From Ilyomonas sp965247435 (GTDB lineage: Bacteria; Bacteroidota; Bacteroidia; Chitinophagales; Chitinophagaceae), in assembly GCA_965247435.1 (NCBI GenBank), contig OZ252019.1, positions 5,084,001-5,148,000 of the forward strand: DNA of 64,000 nucleotides. The letters are read 5' to 3'. The notes beneath the pieces are model-generated. The model saw only the letters and a program-made list of their open reading frames with translations, did no database searches and was not told the DNA's origin. Positions 17,275 to 26,281 of this stretch are shown here, piece by piece (within the stretch, counting starts at the first letter, position 1; each line of letters opens with the position of its first letter). The position numbers were made by a program, and so were the translations under genes.

Positions 17275-17561
17275 GTGAAAATTGGTGTGCTTTTATTCAT
17301 AAGCTGCAAACAATTTTGATCCGTTGCATTCTTTTTAAATTGAAGTTACAATCAGCTTCATTTGGCAATCCTATTTCATAAAAGACATCCGCCGTTTCAG
17401 GAAAAAGATTGCCTGCCAACACTTTTTTATTACCCTGTTGTTAACCTGCTAAATTCATCAAGATACTGCCAGTTCTGCCATTCCCATTAATACAGCTATC
17501 AGCGAAGGATATTCCGGCGGCGGATGGCCGGCAACTAATCGCTTTCAATTATCTTCGCCGC

Positions 17562-18593
17562 ATGGAAGCGTTATTGCAACAAATAGAAAAGCACAGGCAG
17601 GAAATTACTGCTTTTACTGCGGATACTTCCGAAGCTGCAGAAGCATTTCGTATAAAATATTTAGGCACCAAAGGCATTGTAAAGGCAATAATGGCCGAGA
17701 TGAAAAATGTGCCCAATGAGCGCAAAAGAGAGTTTGGCCAGGTGCTGAATGAGTTTAAACAATTTGCGGAAGCAAGGCATGAAGTGCTGAAACAAACCAC
17801 CGCTGACAGTCAACCGGCCGCTGAAAACCGCATAGATATTACGCTGCCCGGAACGCCTGTTGAAATGGGCGCGCGCCACCCGCTAAGCATTGTGCGTCAC
17901 CGCATCATTACTATTTTTCAGCGCCTTGGGTTTGCCGTAGCCGAAGGCCCGGAAATAGAAGACGACTGGCACAACTTCGGCGCCATGAATTTTCAGGAAA
18001 ATCACCCGGCGCGCGACATGCAGGATACTTTTTATATCAGCCAAAAGCCAGACTGGCTGCTACGCACGCATACCAGCAGTGTGCAGGCGCGCGTAATGGA
18101 AACACAACGCCCGCCCATCCGCGTGATATGCCCGGGAAGAGTCTATCGCAATGAAACGATCAGTGCCCGCGCGCATTGTTTTTTTCACCAGGTAGAAGGC
18201 TTATACGTAGATGAGAATGTAAGCTTTGCCGACCTTAAGCAAACGCTGTATTTCTTTGTGCAGGAAATGTTTGGCCAGACAGTGAAGGTCCGCTTTCGCC
18301 CCAGTTATTTCCCCTTTACCGAGCCAAGTGCCGAGATGGATATTAGCTGCCTGATTTGCGGCGGCTCCGGCTGTACAGTATGCAAGCATACCGGCTGGGT
18401 AGAAATATTAGGCAGTGGCATGGTGCATCCCAACGTGTTGCAAAATTTTGGTATTGACAACGAAAAATACACGGGTTTTGCTTTTGGTATGGGTGTAGAA
18501 AGAATTTGCCAGTTGAAGTATCGCGTAAACGATTTGCGCCTGTACTCGCAGAACGACGTGCGGTTTCTAAAGCAGTTTCGAGGTGCAGTGTAA
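17562..18593 (+). CDS. pheS: Phenylalanine--tRNA ligase alpha subunit
   Basis: 343 aa. Class II synthetase catalytic subunit that charges tRNA-Phe with PheT. Visible: an N-terminal coiled-coil arm (residues 1-85, with FRIKYLGTKGIVKAIMAEMK), motif 1 (RHPLSIVRHRIITIFQRLGF), motif 2 region (RVYRNETISARAHCFFHQVE), SYFPFTEPSAEMDI, and motif 3 (GFAFGMGVERICQLKY). The family's cysteine pairs near GGSGCTVCKHTGW are present. The gene for PheT is not adjacent. Start agrees with the usual short N-terminus. Confidence 0.95.
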   Translation: MEALLQQIEKHRQEITAFTADTSEAAEAFRIKYLGTKGIVKAIMAEMKNVPNERKREFGQVLNEFKQFAEARHEVLKQTTADSQPAAENRIDITLPGTPVEMGARHPLSIVRHRIITIFQRLGFAVAEGPEIEDDWHNFGAMNFQENHPARDMQDTFYISQKPDWLLRTHTSSVQARVMETQRPPIRVICPGRVYRNETISARAHCFFHQVEGLYVDENVSFADLKQTLYFFVQEMFGQTVKVRFRPSYFPFTEPSAEMDISCLICGGSGCTVCKHTGWVEILGSGMVHPNVLQNFGIDNEKYTGFAFGMGVERICQLKYRVNDLRLYSQNDVRFLKQFRGAV

Positions 18594-18600
18594 AAATGTT

Positions 18601-18630
18601 TTGCCACAAAGGCGCTAAGACGCAAAGAAG
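18601..18630. repeat. Dispersed spacer repeat (CCACAAAGGCGCTAAGACGC core)
   Basis: Directly after pheS. The same degenerate unit occurs in opposite orientation at 11217-11240 and 19879-19905. Such units are widespread in Bacteroidota spacers; their role is unknown. Confidence 0.5.
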
Positions 18631-18759
18631 ATTTATTTCGTGTTAAATACTACTTGGCTAAATTTTGAGTGCCTCCCCTAAATTTGAATTGAAAATAGTA
18701 CTGGTTACTTACCTACTGACCTGTGGTCTGAAAAATCGAAATTTCAATTACATACAAGG

Positions 18760-18808
18760 AAAGTAAATTTTAAGTGCCCATACTTATGTATGAGCTTTAG
18801 TTTACTTT
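18760..18808. other. Two-part inverted repeat in the spacer after pheS
   Basis: Outer arms AAAGTAAA (18760-18767) and TTTACTTT (18801-18808); inner arms CATAC (18779-18783) and GTATG (18788-18792). It could be a hairpin leader or an operator for the following broken gene. The remaining spacer (18631-18887) shows nothing else. Confidence 0.35.
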
Positions 18809-18887
18809 GTGTATATAGGGCTTCAACTCCATTAAACTACAAGTAATAAATGGGGTTCACGTTTTTAATTACTCAAAATACAAAAGC

Positions 18888-19300
18888 ATGTTTACTCTAT
18901 TCAAAAGTCCATTTCCAAAGGAAACAAAAGAGTTTGCAGCAACTTTTACAAAGGAGCAGAAGGTTGCAGTTATAGGCAGTCAAAAAATTATAGTCAATTC
19001 ACAAGAGTACAAACATTCAAATGAGGATTTACATGTTCATAACACAGCCAAAGTGCTACATTTTTCATTTAAAGGTCCTGAACTTTCAAAATATTTAAAC
19101 TATACAATCACTGATTTAAAACCAATTTTCGCACACTAAGTTCTTCGCAAAAAGAATGGTTTGCCATATCACTTTATGAATTAACTGAATGTACAGGTAA
19201 AACGAGTTTTAATAAATCAATTGATGCTTTAGATTTATTGGAATCAATAGGAATAAACCAAGCAGAATATAATGAAATAGTAAAAAAGCACATTTCTTAA
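18888..19300 (+). pseudogene. Hypothetical protein gene split by a frameshift
   Basis: The first frame encodes 83 aa (MFTLFKSPFPKETKEFAATF to FKGPELSKYLNYTITDLKPI) and stops at 19137-19139. A second frame picks up at 19127-19141 without a gap and runs to TAA at 19300 (TLSSQKEWFAISLYELTECT, then LDLLESIGINQAEYNEIVKK). Adding one T to the TTTT run near 19126 would join them into a protein of about 137 aa. So it is either a real frameshift or a homopolymer sequencing error. No family recognised. Confidence 0.5.
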
Positions 19301-19334
19301 AACAGAAATTTTTATAATCATAAACCAACATTTT

Positions 19335-19613
19335 ATGTGTTATAAATCTGAAATACTCATAGGTTTTTTTGAGGGAATATTCGGGGGCTTAGGTGTTGTA
19401 ATCATCAAAGTTATCTATGATTTTTATATAAGATATAGAGATGAAAAGGGAGTAAAAGACTTTCTTAATAAAGAATCTAAGGATAAATGGCATACTACTT
19501 ATTTCATCACAGCGAATATAAATTTGACTGAAGATAGCGTAAGATTTATTTGCTCTGTATCTAAAGGAATAGATAGAAGCGAGTTAGAAAAGGAAGTTTG
19601 GCAATTAAAGTGA
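19335..19613 (+). CDS. Small membrane-anchored hypothetical protein
   Basis: 92 aa. One N-terminal membrane segment (ILIGFFEGIFGGLGVVIIKVIYDF) and a basic stop-transfer, then a soluble 60-residue part with ESKDKWHTTYFITANINLTE. No family recognised. It follows the broken gene by 34 bp, has the same A+T-rich composition and may have been acquired with it. Confidence 0.45.
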   Translation: MCYKSEILIGFFEGIFGGLGVVIIKVIYDFYIRYRDEKGVKDFLNKESKDKWHTTYFITANINLTEDSVRFICSVSKGIDRSELEKEVWQLK

Positions 19614-19987
19614 TTATCTTTTTGCACCTCTGCCAATGTAGCGATTTGAGTAAATTCTAATACCTAAAAAATAAAAATGAATGAAATAGCTTGCTGGTTC
19701 TGACTGGTCTTCTCAATAAAAGAAAAGGGAAAAATGTTTCCAAAAATTTTTTTCATATTTCATAAAATTTAAAAACCACCCTTAATAGGTGGTTTGTGTA
19801 TTATTGTATATTGTTGCTTTATTAAAAAACATAAGACATATAAGACTTATGAAATCATGCAAATCTTAATGAAGGCAAAACTTCGTGCCTTTATGTCTTC
19901 GTGGCGAATAAAAATGTGATAGAAAAAGAATAATTAGTTAATGTTGAATGATAACTAAAAGCGGAGATTTGCTCTATATTTTTCTCC
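19614..19987. other. Intergenic region with a hairpin
   Basis: 374 bp. A hairpin with arms AAACCACC (19773-19780) and GGTGGTTT (19788-19795) could end the upstream transcript, though no T-run follows. A dispersed repeat copy lies at 19879-19905. No gene seen. Confidence 0.4.
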
Positions 19988-20698
19988 ATGAAAATCGTTC
20001 TCAAAAAACATCCGCTTGCTATCCGCTGGTTTCACTGGGTAAATTTTCCGATACTTACCATTATGATATGGAGCGGCATGCTTATCTATTGGGCAAACGA
20101 CGAGTACAAAGTAAAAATTGCCGGCAAGGAATATTTTCATTTTTTTCCGGATGGTTTTTACAAAGCACTGCACATCCCCTTCCGGCTTGCAGAAGGCATG
20201 AGCCTGCACTTTGCATTTATGTGGTTGTTTATTATCAACGGCCTGTTCTATGTGCTGTACACGATATTCTCAGGAGAATGGCGGTTTTTATTACCCAATA
20301 AAAAGGCTTTCAAAGAGGCCTGGCAGGTATTGCTCCACGACCTGCATATCCGTAAATACCATCCGCCACAGGACAAATACAATGCTGCACAACGCATTGC
20401 CTATACATCCATCATTGTTATGGGCATTGGTTCTTTTATCACCGGGGTGGCTATTTATAAACCGGTACAATTTAACTGGCTGTGCGCGCTTTGCGGCGGG
20501 TACGGAGCAGCCCGCCTGGAGCATTTTATTTTAACCATCGGGTATGTCTTATTTTTCATAGTTCATATTGCCCAGGTAATAAAAACCGGCTGGCACAATT
20601 TCCAGGCGATGATTACCGGCGTGGAAGTAATTCCTAATGCTACTTACCCGGATTATCCTCCTGCCATCCAACAAACCCCTGCTGATGAAAAAGAATAA
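19988..20698 (+). CDS. Cytochrome b/b6 domain membrane protein
   Basis: 236 aa with four main membrane segments. The N-terminal HPLAIRWFHWVNFPILTIMI is typical of hydrogenase/thiosulfate-reductase type cytochrome b subunits; haem-ligand histidines are likely in RWFHW, MSLHFAFMW, LEHFILTIGY and FFIVHIAQ. It would pass electrons between the quinone pool and the molybdopterin protein encoded by the next gene, whose start overlaps by 14 bp. The pairing resembles MsrPQ/YedYZ or sulfite dehydrogenase systems, but the substrate is unknown. Confidence 0.82.
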   Translation: MKIVLKKHPLAIRWFHWVNFPILTIMIWSGMLIYWANDEYKVKIAGKEYFHFFPDGFYKALHIPFRLAEGMSLHFAFMWLFIINGLFYVLYTIFSGEWRFLLPNKKAFKEAWQVLLHDLHIRKYHPPQDKYNAAQRIAYTSIIVMGIGSFITGVAIYKPVQFNWLCALCGGYGAARLEHFILTIGYVLFFIVHIAQVIKTGWHNFQAMITGVEVIPNATYPDYPPAIQQTPADEKE

Positions 20699-21452
20699 TT
20701 TTTTTAACCGTACGGTACAGGAGAGTAATGACAAAATCCGCCGCCGCACCTTTTTTTCTTTTATTGTATTTGCGATAGCCGGCGCGGGCAGTATTTTTTC
20801 GTGGAAATGGCTTAACAATCAGCCTAAGGAAGCAGGCGCTTTAAAACCCTTACGCACAACGTTGGAGACAAATGAAGAAATATTGACTTCTGCCTTTAGC
20901 GAGCACCGGCTTGTTAAAACCTACACACCGGCAGAAGCTGCTAAAAATGTGCGTGTAAACAGCCTGATAGGATTGGAAAAAAATACAGATGGAAACGCCT
21001 GGCGGGTTAACGTACAAAAAGCAGACGGAAGCCTGGCAGCGATAAGCTTGAACGATATAAAAAAACTGCCTAAAAAAGATATTGTTTACGACTTTAAATG
21101 TGTGGAAGGCTGGAGCCAGATTCAATACTGGAGCGGTGTTCCGCTGAAAGATTTTATTACCGCTTTCAACCTGCGGGAAGAAACAAAAATGAAATATGTA
21201 GGCCTGCAAACACCTGATAAAAAGTATTACGTAGGTTTGGATATGGCCAGCGCATTGCATCCGCAAACAATGCTGTGCTATGAGATGAACAGGCAGCCGC
21301 TAACTTATCAGCATGGCTATCCGTTACGTTTAATTATCCCGGTAAAATATGGTATAAAAAATCTCAAATGTGTCGGCACCATGTTCTTCAGTAATCAAAA
21401 GCCTCCCGATTACTGGGCAGAAAGAGGCTATGATTATTACGCGGGATTGTAA
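20685..21452 (+). CDS. Molybdopterin-dependent oxidoreductase (sulfite oxidase/MsrP-like)
   Basis: 255 aa from ATG at 20685; upstream codons to 20637 are open but overlap the previous gene heavily. A twin-arginine-like anchor (KIRRRTFFSFIVFAIAGAGS) suggests Tat export and membrane attachment. The molybdenum-binding cysteine lies in YDFKCVEGWSQIQYWSGVPL, the standard Oxidored_molyb signature; GYPLRLIIPVKYGIKNLKCV is the second conserved block. Dimerisation domain absent, as in MsrP. It probably reduces or oxidises sulfur or sulfoxide groups in the periplasm together with the cytochrome b partner. Confidence 0.85.
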   Translation: MKKNNFFNRTVQESNDKIRRRTFFSFIVFAIAGAGSIFSWKWLNNQPKEAGALKPLRTTLETNEEILTSAFSEHRLVKTYTPAEAAKNVRVNSLIGLEKNTDGNAWRVNVQKADGSLAAISLNDIKKLPKKDIVYDFKCVEGWSQIQYWSGVPLKDFITAFNLREETKMKYVGLQTPDKKYYVGLDMASALHPQTMLCYEMNRQPLTYQHGYPLRLIIPVKYGIKNLKCVGTMFFSNQKPPDYWAERGYDYYAGL

Positions 21453-21535
21453 TGATTGTGAATGGTGAATTTTGCGTAAAACTGCGCTTATAATTTTTTC
21501 TGCTGATGTATTACTGCATTAGCTGTTTATAACGT

Positions 21536-21712
21536 TCACCTGAACAGCGGTAATATTACCAGCTTTATCAGCATAAACACCAGCGCCGCTAAAAACATCA
21601 GCAGGGAAATGCGGTTCATGCCGTGCATATATTTCATCCAGGGTGTATGCGGCGCATTTGGATCGCGCTTTTTGATATATAGATATTCTGCCAGTTGCCT
21701 GAAAATACTCAT
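21536..21712 (-). CDS. DUF6728-like small membrane protein
   Basis: 58 aa from ATG at 21712 (the longer open frame to 21835 overlaps the divergent response regulator). The pattern YIKKRDPNAP, then MKYMHGMNRISLLMFL and one C-terminal membrane helix, matches a small protein widespread in Bacteroidota and named, as I recall, DUF6728. Function unknown. Divergent to the response-regulator gene with a 106-bp shared spacer. Confidence 0.65.
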   Translation of the reverse strand: MSIFRQLAEYLYIKKRDPNAPHTPWMKYMHGMNRISLLMFLAALVFMLIKLVILPLFR

Positions 21713-21818
21713 AACTAAATTTATATCAAATTTACAACCATTGCTATACCAAAAGCTGGCTGTCACATTGTCCGTGGCATAAAAATGGATAACTTTAAAT
21801 CTTAAAAACCTGGAAATC

Positions 21819-22511
21819 ATGGACAAAAAATACAAAGTTCTATTGTGTGAAGATGATACGAACTTAGGAATGGTAACAAAAAACTTTCTTGAACTGCATG
21901 ATTATGATGTAACGCTGGAGCGTGACGGCCGTTTGGGCCTGGCTGCTTTTCAGCGCGAACGCTACGATATTTGCCTGCTCGATGTAATGATGCCGAATGT
22001 GGATGGCTTTACACTGGCAGAAGAAATCCGTGATATAGATCAGGAAGTGCCGCTCTTTTTTCTGAGTGCAAAGACCATGAAAGACGATATTCTGAATGGT
22101 TATAAATTAGGTGCTGATGATTACATCACCAAACCATTCGACAGCGAAGTATTGCTGGCAAAAATAAAAGCTATACTTAAACGTAATGAAGAACTGAATA
22201 AAGAATCGGAGAATATTGAATTCGATTTAGGCAGCTATCATTTCAACCCAAAGCTGCGCCAGTTGATTACCGAAGGCAAAACACAAACGCTTTCGCCAAA
22301 GGAAAATGAGTTGCTGAAAATGCTGGCAGAACATAAAAATGATTTATTGCCACGCGAGCGGGCTCTTAAAAAAATCTGGGGCAGCGACACCTATTTTAAC
22401 GGTCGCAGCATGGATGTATATATTGCCAAGCTGCGTAAATATCTGAAAGAAGACGCTAATATAGAGATTGTGAATATCCATGGCAATGGCTTTCGGTTGG
22501 TAGCACCATAA
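21819..22511 (+). CDS. OmpR-family response regulator (RprY-like)
   Basis: 230 aa. Receiver domain: acidic pair in LLCEDDTNLG, phosphoacceptor in CLLDVMMPNVDGF (about D54), threonine/serine in FFLSAKT, lysine in YITKPFDSE. C-terminal winged helix: LSPKENELLKMLAEHKNDLL and GRSMDVYIAKLRKYL. This is the RprY type found in Bacteroides and relatives. No histidine kinase gene adjoins it, so its partner is elsewhere. A strong terminator follows. Confidence 0.88.
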   Translation: MDKKYKVLLCEDDTNLGMVTKNFLELHDYDVTLERDGRLGLAAFQRERYDICLLDVMMPNVDGFTLAEEIRDIDQEVPLFFLSAKTMKDDILNGYKLGADDYITKPFDSEVLLAKIKAILKRNEELNKESENIEFDLGSYHFNPKLRQLITEGKTQTLSPKENELLKMLAEHKNDLLPRERALKKIWGSDTYFNGRSMDVYIAKLRKYLKEDANIEIVNIHGNGFRLVAP

Positions 22512-22531
22512 TCGTTTTAATACAAAATTGT

Positions 22532-22565
22532 AACAGAGCCTTTGCCCCGCAAAGGCTCTGTTTTT
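22532..22565 (+). terminator. Rho-independent terminator after the response regulator
   Basis: Arms CAGAGCCTTTG and CAAAGGCTCTG (22534-22544 and 22550-22560), extended by AA/TT, loop CCCCG, then a run of T at 22561-22565. Confidence 0.9.
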
Positions 22566-22799
22566 ATTGCTCTAAGGCAGTGTACTGCAACCTAATTTTG
22601 CTAATCGTATCCTGCCAAAACAATATTGTTCCTACCTTATCAATACCGCTGATGCTTTGTTTACATTTGGTGTACTGCCCAGTGCTGCTTTGGCATTACC
22701 TTAGCAATCCTTTTCTATAAAAATTCTTAAACCAACCGGCAACTTATCTGCTATTCATCCATTTTAGCTTAGCTTCGTACATAACCTTTATTCCTAAAA

Positions 22800-24326
22800 A
22801 TGGCAATTTTTGATATTCAGCTGCCTAAACGTATTGCCAGGGCCCTGCGCTTGCCCGAAAACAATCCCCGTAACCAGCAATTACGTGTATTGAAGAAATT
22901 GCTGCGCAGAGCCCGCTTTACAGAGTTTGGGCAGAAGTACAGATTTGATGTGGTGATGCAGTTTAGGCACATTGGTAAAAAGTTTCAGGAACTGGTACCG
23001 GTTTACAACTACAACACTATCTACGACGAATGGTGGTATAAAACACTGGAAGGCAAACCGGATGTTTGCTGGCCGGGCAAAATAAAATACTACGCCCTTA
23101 GCAGCGGCACCAGTGAAGCTTCCAGCAAGTACATCCCTATCACCAACGATCTGTTAAAAGGTAATAAAGTAGCGATGATTAAGCACCTGCTTAGTCTGCG
23201 CAACTATACCGATATTCCCGTAAAATCTATTGGCAAAGGCTGGCTTACACTGGGTGGCAGCACCGATCTGGAAAAAGGTCCCGGTTATTATGCCGGCGAC
23301 CTGAGCGGTATTACCGCCAAAAAATCTCCGTTCTGGTTTCAGCCCTTTTATAAACCCGGCAGAAAAATAGCCCGTGAAAAAGATTGGAACAAAAAACTGG
23401 AAGACATCGTAGCCAAGGCTCCGGAGTGGGATATTGGTTTTTTGGTGGGCGTGCCCGCTTGGATACAGATGTGTATGGAAATGATAATTGAAAGGTATAA
23501 GCTGAATACGATCCACGACATCTGGCCTAATCTTGCCTTCTTTGTGCATGGCGGTGTAAGCTTCGAGCCTTATAAAAAAGGGTTTAAAAAGCTGTTAGGC
23601 AAACCCATTACTTATATCGAAACTTATCTGGCAAGCGAAGGATTTATTGCTTACCAGGACAGGCAGTACTCGCAGGGCATGCGGCTCGTTACCAACGAAC
23701 ATATCTTTTTTGAGTTTATACCTTTTGACGGCCATAATTTTGATGCCGATGGCAATGTGCTGCCAAAGCCCGAAGCCCTGATGATCCATGAGGTAGAGGA
23801 AGGTAAAGACTACGCTTTACTGCTGAGCACCAGTGCCGGCGCCTGGCGTTACCTGTTGGGCGATACCATCCGGTTTACCAATAAAGAACGTTGCGAAATT
23901 GTAATTACCGGGCGCACGCGGCATTACCTGAGCCTTGTAGGCGAGCACCTGAGTGTTGACAATATGAACAAAGCCATCCAACTGGTAGCAGAAGAATTAA
24001 ACATCAGCATACCGGAATATACCGTTGCCGGGGAACCGTATGATATATTTTTTGCTCATCATTGGTATGTTGGCTGCGATGATATTGTGAACGCAGAGTT
24101 GCTGTGCGCTAAAATTGATGAAAAGCTAAAAGACCTGAATGACGATTACCGGGTAGAGCGCGGGGCAGCATTGAAAGCCATATTTCTCGATGTGTTGCCG
24201 CAGGAGCAATTTATGCAGTTTATGAAAGCGAAAGGGAAAGTAGGCGGCCAGCACAAATTTCCGCGGGTGCTGAAAGGCTGTATGCTCGAAGACTGGAAGA
24301 AATTTCTGGTAGGCGAACTGGTATAA
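22800..24326 (+). CDS. GH3 auxin-responsive promoter family protein
   Basis: 508 aa, full length for the bacterial GH3 family, ANL-superfamily acyl-adenylate-forming enzymes that in plants conjugate amino acids to hormones. Motifs: SSGTSEASSKYIPIT (phosphate-binding loop), YIETYLASEGF (middle motif), LLGDTIRFT and the hinge region ITGRTRHYLSLVGEHLS. The C-terminal subdomain has GGQHKFPRVLKG. The bacterial substrate is not known. Isolated gene. Confidence 0.88.
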   Translation: MAIFDIQLPKRIARALRLPENNPRNQQLRVLKKLLRRARFTEFGQKYRFDVVMQFRHIGKKFQELVPVYNYNTIYDEWWYKTLEGKPDVCWPGKIKYYALSSGTSEASSKYIPITNDLLKGNKVAMIKHLLSLRNYTDIPVKSIGKGWLTLGGSTDLEKGPGYYAGDLSGITAKKSPFWFQPFYKPGRKIAREKDWNKKLEDIVAKAPEWDIGFLVGVPAWIQMCMEMIIERYKLNTIHDIWPNLAFFVHGGVSFEPYKKGFKKLLGKPITYIETYLASEGFIAYQDRQYSQGMRLVTNEHIFFEFIPFDGHNFDADGNVLPKPEALMIHEVEEGKDYALLLSTSAGAWRYLLGDTIRFTNKERCEIVITGRTRHYLSLVGEHLSVDNMNKAIQLVAEELNISIPEYTVAGEPYDIFFAHHWYVGCDDIVNAELLCAKIDEKLKDLNDDYRVERGAALKAIFLDVLPQEQFMQFMKAKGKVGGQHKFPRVLKGCMLEDWKKFLVGELV

Positions 24327-24492
24327 ATTTTTTATTGCTCCATATCTTATACCTGATTACAAGCTTGCAAGCCTGCCTTTCATACATCCATTTTATTACG
24401 CATCATAAGGCCTTTTACTGCACATATTTTCAAATACCTATTCTTAATTTTTGTTTCTTTGGCTTATACACTTCACTACTTAATCGGATTGA

Positions 24493-25155
24493 ATGATTGC
24501 AGCCCTGTTAAAAGGTTTGGCCCTGGGTTTATTGCTTAGCATCTCCGTTGGTCCCGTTATTTTTTCTATCATCAGGCAAAGCCTGAACAATGGCCACCGG
24601 GGCGGCTTTGCCTTTGTAGCCGGCGTATCGGCAAGCGATATCGGCCTGGTGCTTATCTGCAATGTATTTTCTCAATTATTTAAAACCGCAATGAGCCATG
24701 AAAAATTTATTGGTATTGCCGGAAGCATTTTTCTTATACTTATGGGCCTGTATAATATTTTTTTTAAGAAAGTACCCCAGCCTAATGAAATTACAACCGT
24801 TCAGGCCTTTCGGAAGCGGGACGTTGCGGCCAGTTTTTTTCAGGGCTTTTTTATGAATACGCTTAATCCCGGCGTACTGCTGTTTTGGTTTGCTGCCTCT
24901 GCCTCGATCCTCGATGATTCTGAAACGGCTGCCGCCCCTGAACAGTACCGTTTTGTTGTTTTTTGTACCTGCCTGCTGCTGGTGTTAAGCGCCGACATCT
25001 GCAAAGTGCTGTTGGCAGGCAAAATACGCACCCGGCTTACACCTCACAATATTCACATAATTGATCGTATCTCCGGCATCATACTCACAGTGTTTGGCGT
25101 TGTGCTCCTGTACGGTATCTTTACCGGGCACATGGCTGGCAAGCAGCTTAATTAA
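24493..25155 (+). CDS. LysE family translocator
   Basis: 220 aa with about six membrane helices. The N-terminal GLALGLLLSISVGPVIFSII and RGGFAFVAGVSASDI match the LysE/RhtB exporter signature; the second half has FFMNTLNPGVLLFWFA. Members export amino acids or related small molecules across the inner membrane. Followed by mtgA after 11 bp, so likely co-transcribed. Confidence 0.88.
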   Translation: MIAALLKGLALGLLLSISVGPVIFSIIRQSLNNGHRGGFAFVAGVSASDIGLVLICNVFSQLFKTAMSHEKFIGIAGSIFLILMGLYNIFFKKVPQPNEITTVQAFRKRDVAASFFQGFFMNTLNPGVLLFWFAASASILDDSETAAAPEQYRFVVFCTCLLLVLSADICKVLLAGKIRTRLTPHNIHIIDRISGIILTVFGVVLLYGIFTGHMAGKQLN

Positions 25156-25166
25156 TTTTTTTCTAC

Positions 25167-25883
25167 ATGGCTACGTTTAAATCTGCAGTTGCTGCTACCT
25201 GGCGATGGTGCAAACGCATAGTTCTGTTTGGTTTCCTTTCTTCTTTTATATACCTGCTTGTTTGTAAATGGGTAATGCCGCCTATTACTATTACGCAATT
25301 GAGCGCCTGGATAAGTGGCGATGGGTTAAAACGCGACTATGTAAGTAAAGAAAATATCTCGCCTGCACTGCGCCTTGCAGCTATGGCCGGCGAAGACCAG
25401 CTTTTTCCGCTGCATGGCGGCTTCGACTGGAAATCGCTGGAAAAAAGTTTATCAACCGATCCGAAAAAGAAGGGCCGTATCCGCGGTGGCGCTGCCAGTA
25501 CCATCAGCCAGCAGGTAGCAAAAAATGTTTTTTTGTGGCAGGGCGAGGGTTTTATGCGCTACCTGCGTAAAGTGCCGGAGTTTTATTTTACCAAAATGAT
25601 TGAATGGGTATGGGGGAAACCCCGCATACTGGAGGTGTACCTGAATGTAATAGAGATGGGCAGCGGCATTTACGGGGCTGGGGCAGCGGCAAAATTTTAT
25701 TTTGGCAAAGCGGCAAAAAGCCTGAACCGTAAAGAAGCAGCAATGATTATTGCCTGCCTGCCCAACCCTAAGTTGTACACTGTGAAGCCATTAAGCCATT
25801 TTGTAAGCTGGAAAAGTAATTGGATTATGCGCCAGATGAATAATATTCAGGACGATGCCGATATAAAAGCGCTGCTGCATTAA
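25167..25883 (+). CDS. mtgA: Monofunctional biosynthetic peptidoglycan transglycosylase
   Basis: 238 aa. One N-terminal membrane anchor, then a GT51 domain that polymerises lipid II into glycan strands. Motifs in order: AGEDQLFPLHGGFDW (catalytic glutamate), RGGAASTISQQVAKN, PRILEVYLNVIEMGSGIYGA, AAMIIACLPNPKLY. No transpeptidase domain; length fits MtgA. Confidence 0.93.
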   Translation: MATFKSAVAATWRWCKRIVLFGFLSSFIYLLVCKWVMPPITITQLSAWISGDGLKRDYVSKENISPALRLAAMAGEDQLFPLHGGFDWKSLEKSLSTDPKKKGRIRGGAASTISQQVAKNVFLWQGEGFMRYLRKVPEFYFTKMIEWVWGKPRILEVYLNVIEMGSGIYGAGAAAKFYFGKAAKSLNRKEAAMIIACLPNPKLYTVKPLSHFVSWKSNWIMRQMNNIQDDADIKALLH

Positions 25884-26008
25884 TCTTTTTTTCAGCCTAT
25901 TTTAAGCTTCTTTAAAAAGCTTTTTTGCAAAAAAGCAAAAATTTTCCTTTTACATTTGTACAGCTTTTTTGACATTCCTTTGTATCCTTGAAACAATCGC
26001 ATACCAGA

Positions 26009-26105
26009 GGGGGCCGTAACTAAACTAATTAAAAAGGGCCGCAGCCGGACTAATAAAAGGACAAAAAATAGGCATCGTAAGGGGGCCGCAGCCAAACTGA
26101 TTCAG
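26009..26105 (+). repeat. Three degenerate copies of a GGGGCCGCAGCC-type unit in spacer
   Basis: Copies begin at 26009, 26036 and 26081 with cores GGGGGCCGTAACTAAACT, GGGCCGCAGCCGGACT and GGGGGCCGCAGCCAAACT. The surrounding plus frame is open from 25993 and would encode a Lys/Arg-rich stretch (GAVTKLIKKGRSR, KGAAAKLIQTR), but it has no start before ATG 26160. Rest of the 25884-26281 spacer: A/T-rich, no gene seen. Confidence 0.4.
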
Positions 26106-26281
26106 ACCCGTACTCTTGCCCTGAACCCTTTTAAATTGTTTCCAATATTCAAATCTAAAATGGTTAAAAATATTTCATTAGTAAATTACTTCGATTATTT
26201 ACTGATGTTTACAGTCTTTCGTATTTGCTTGCCATAGAACCCTTAATACTTTTTAGGAATCAGCCTAAAACTCCCTCATTT

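Noticed and set aside
25892..26095. 67-codon minus-strand ORF
   Set aside because: Falls in repeat-rich spacer; composition is leucine/arginine low complexity without a supporting context.
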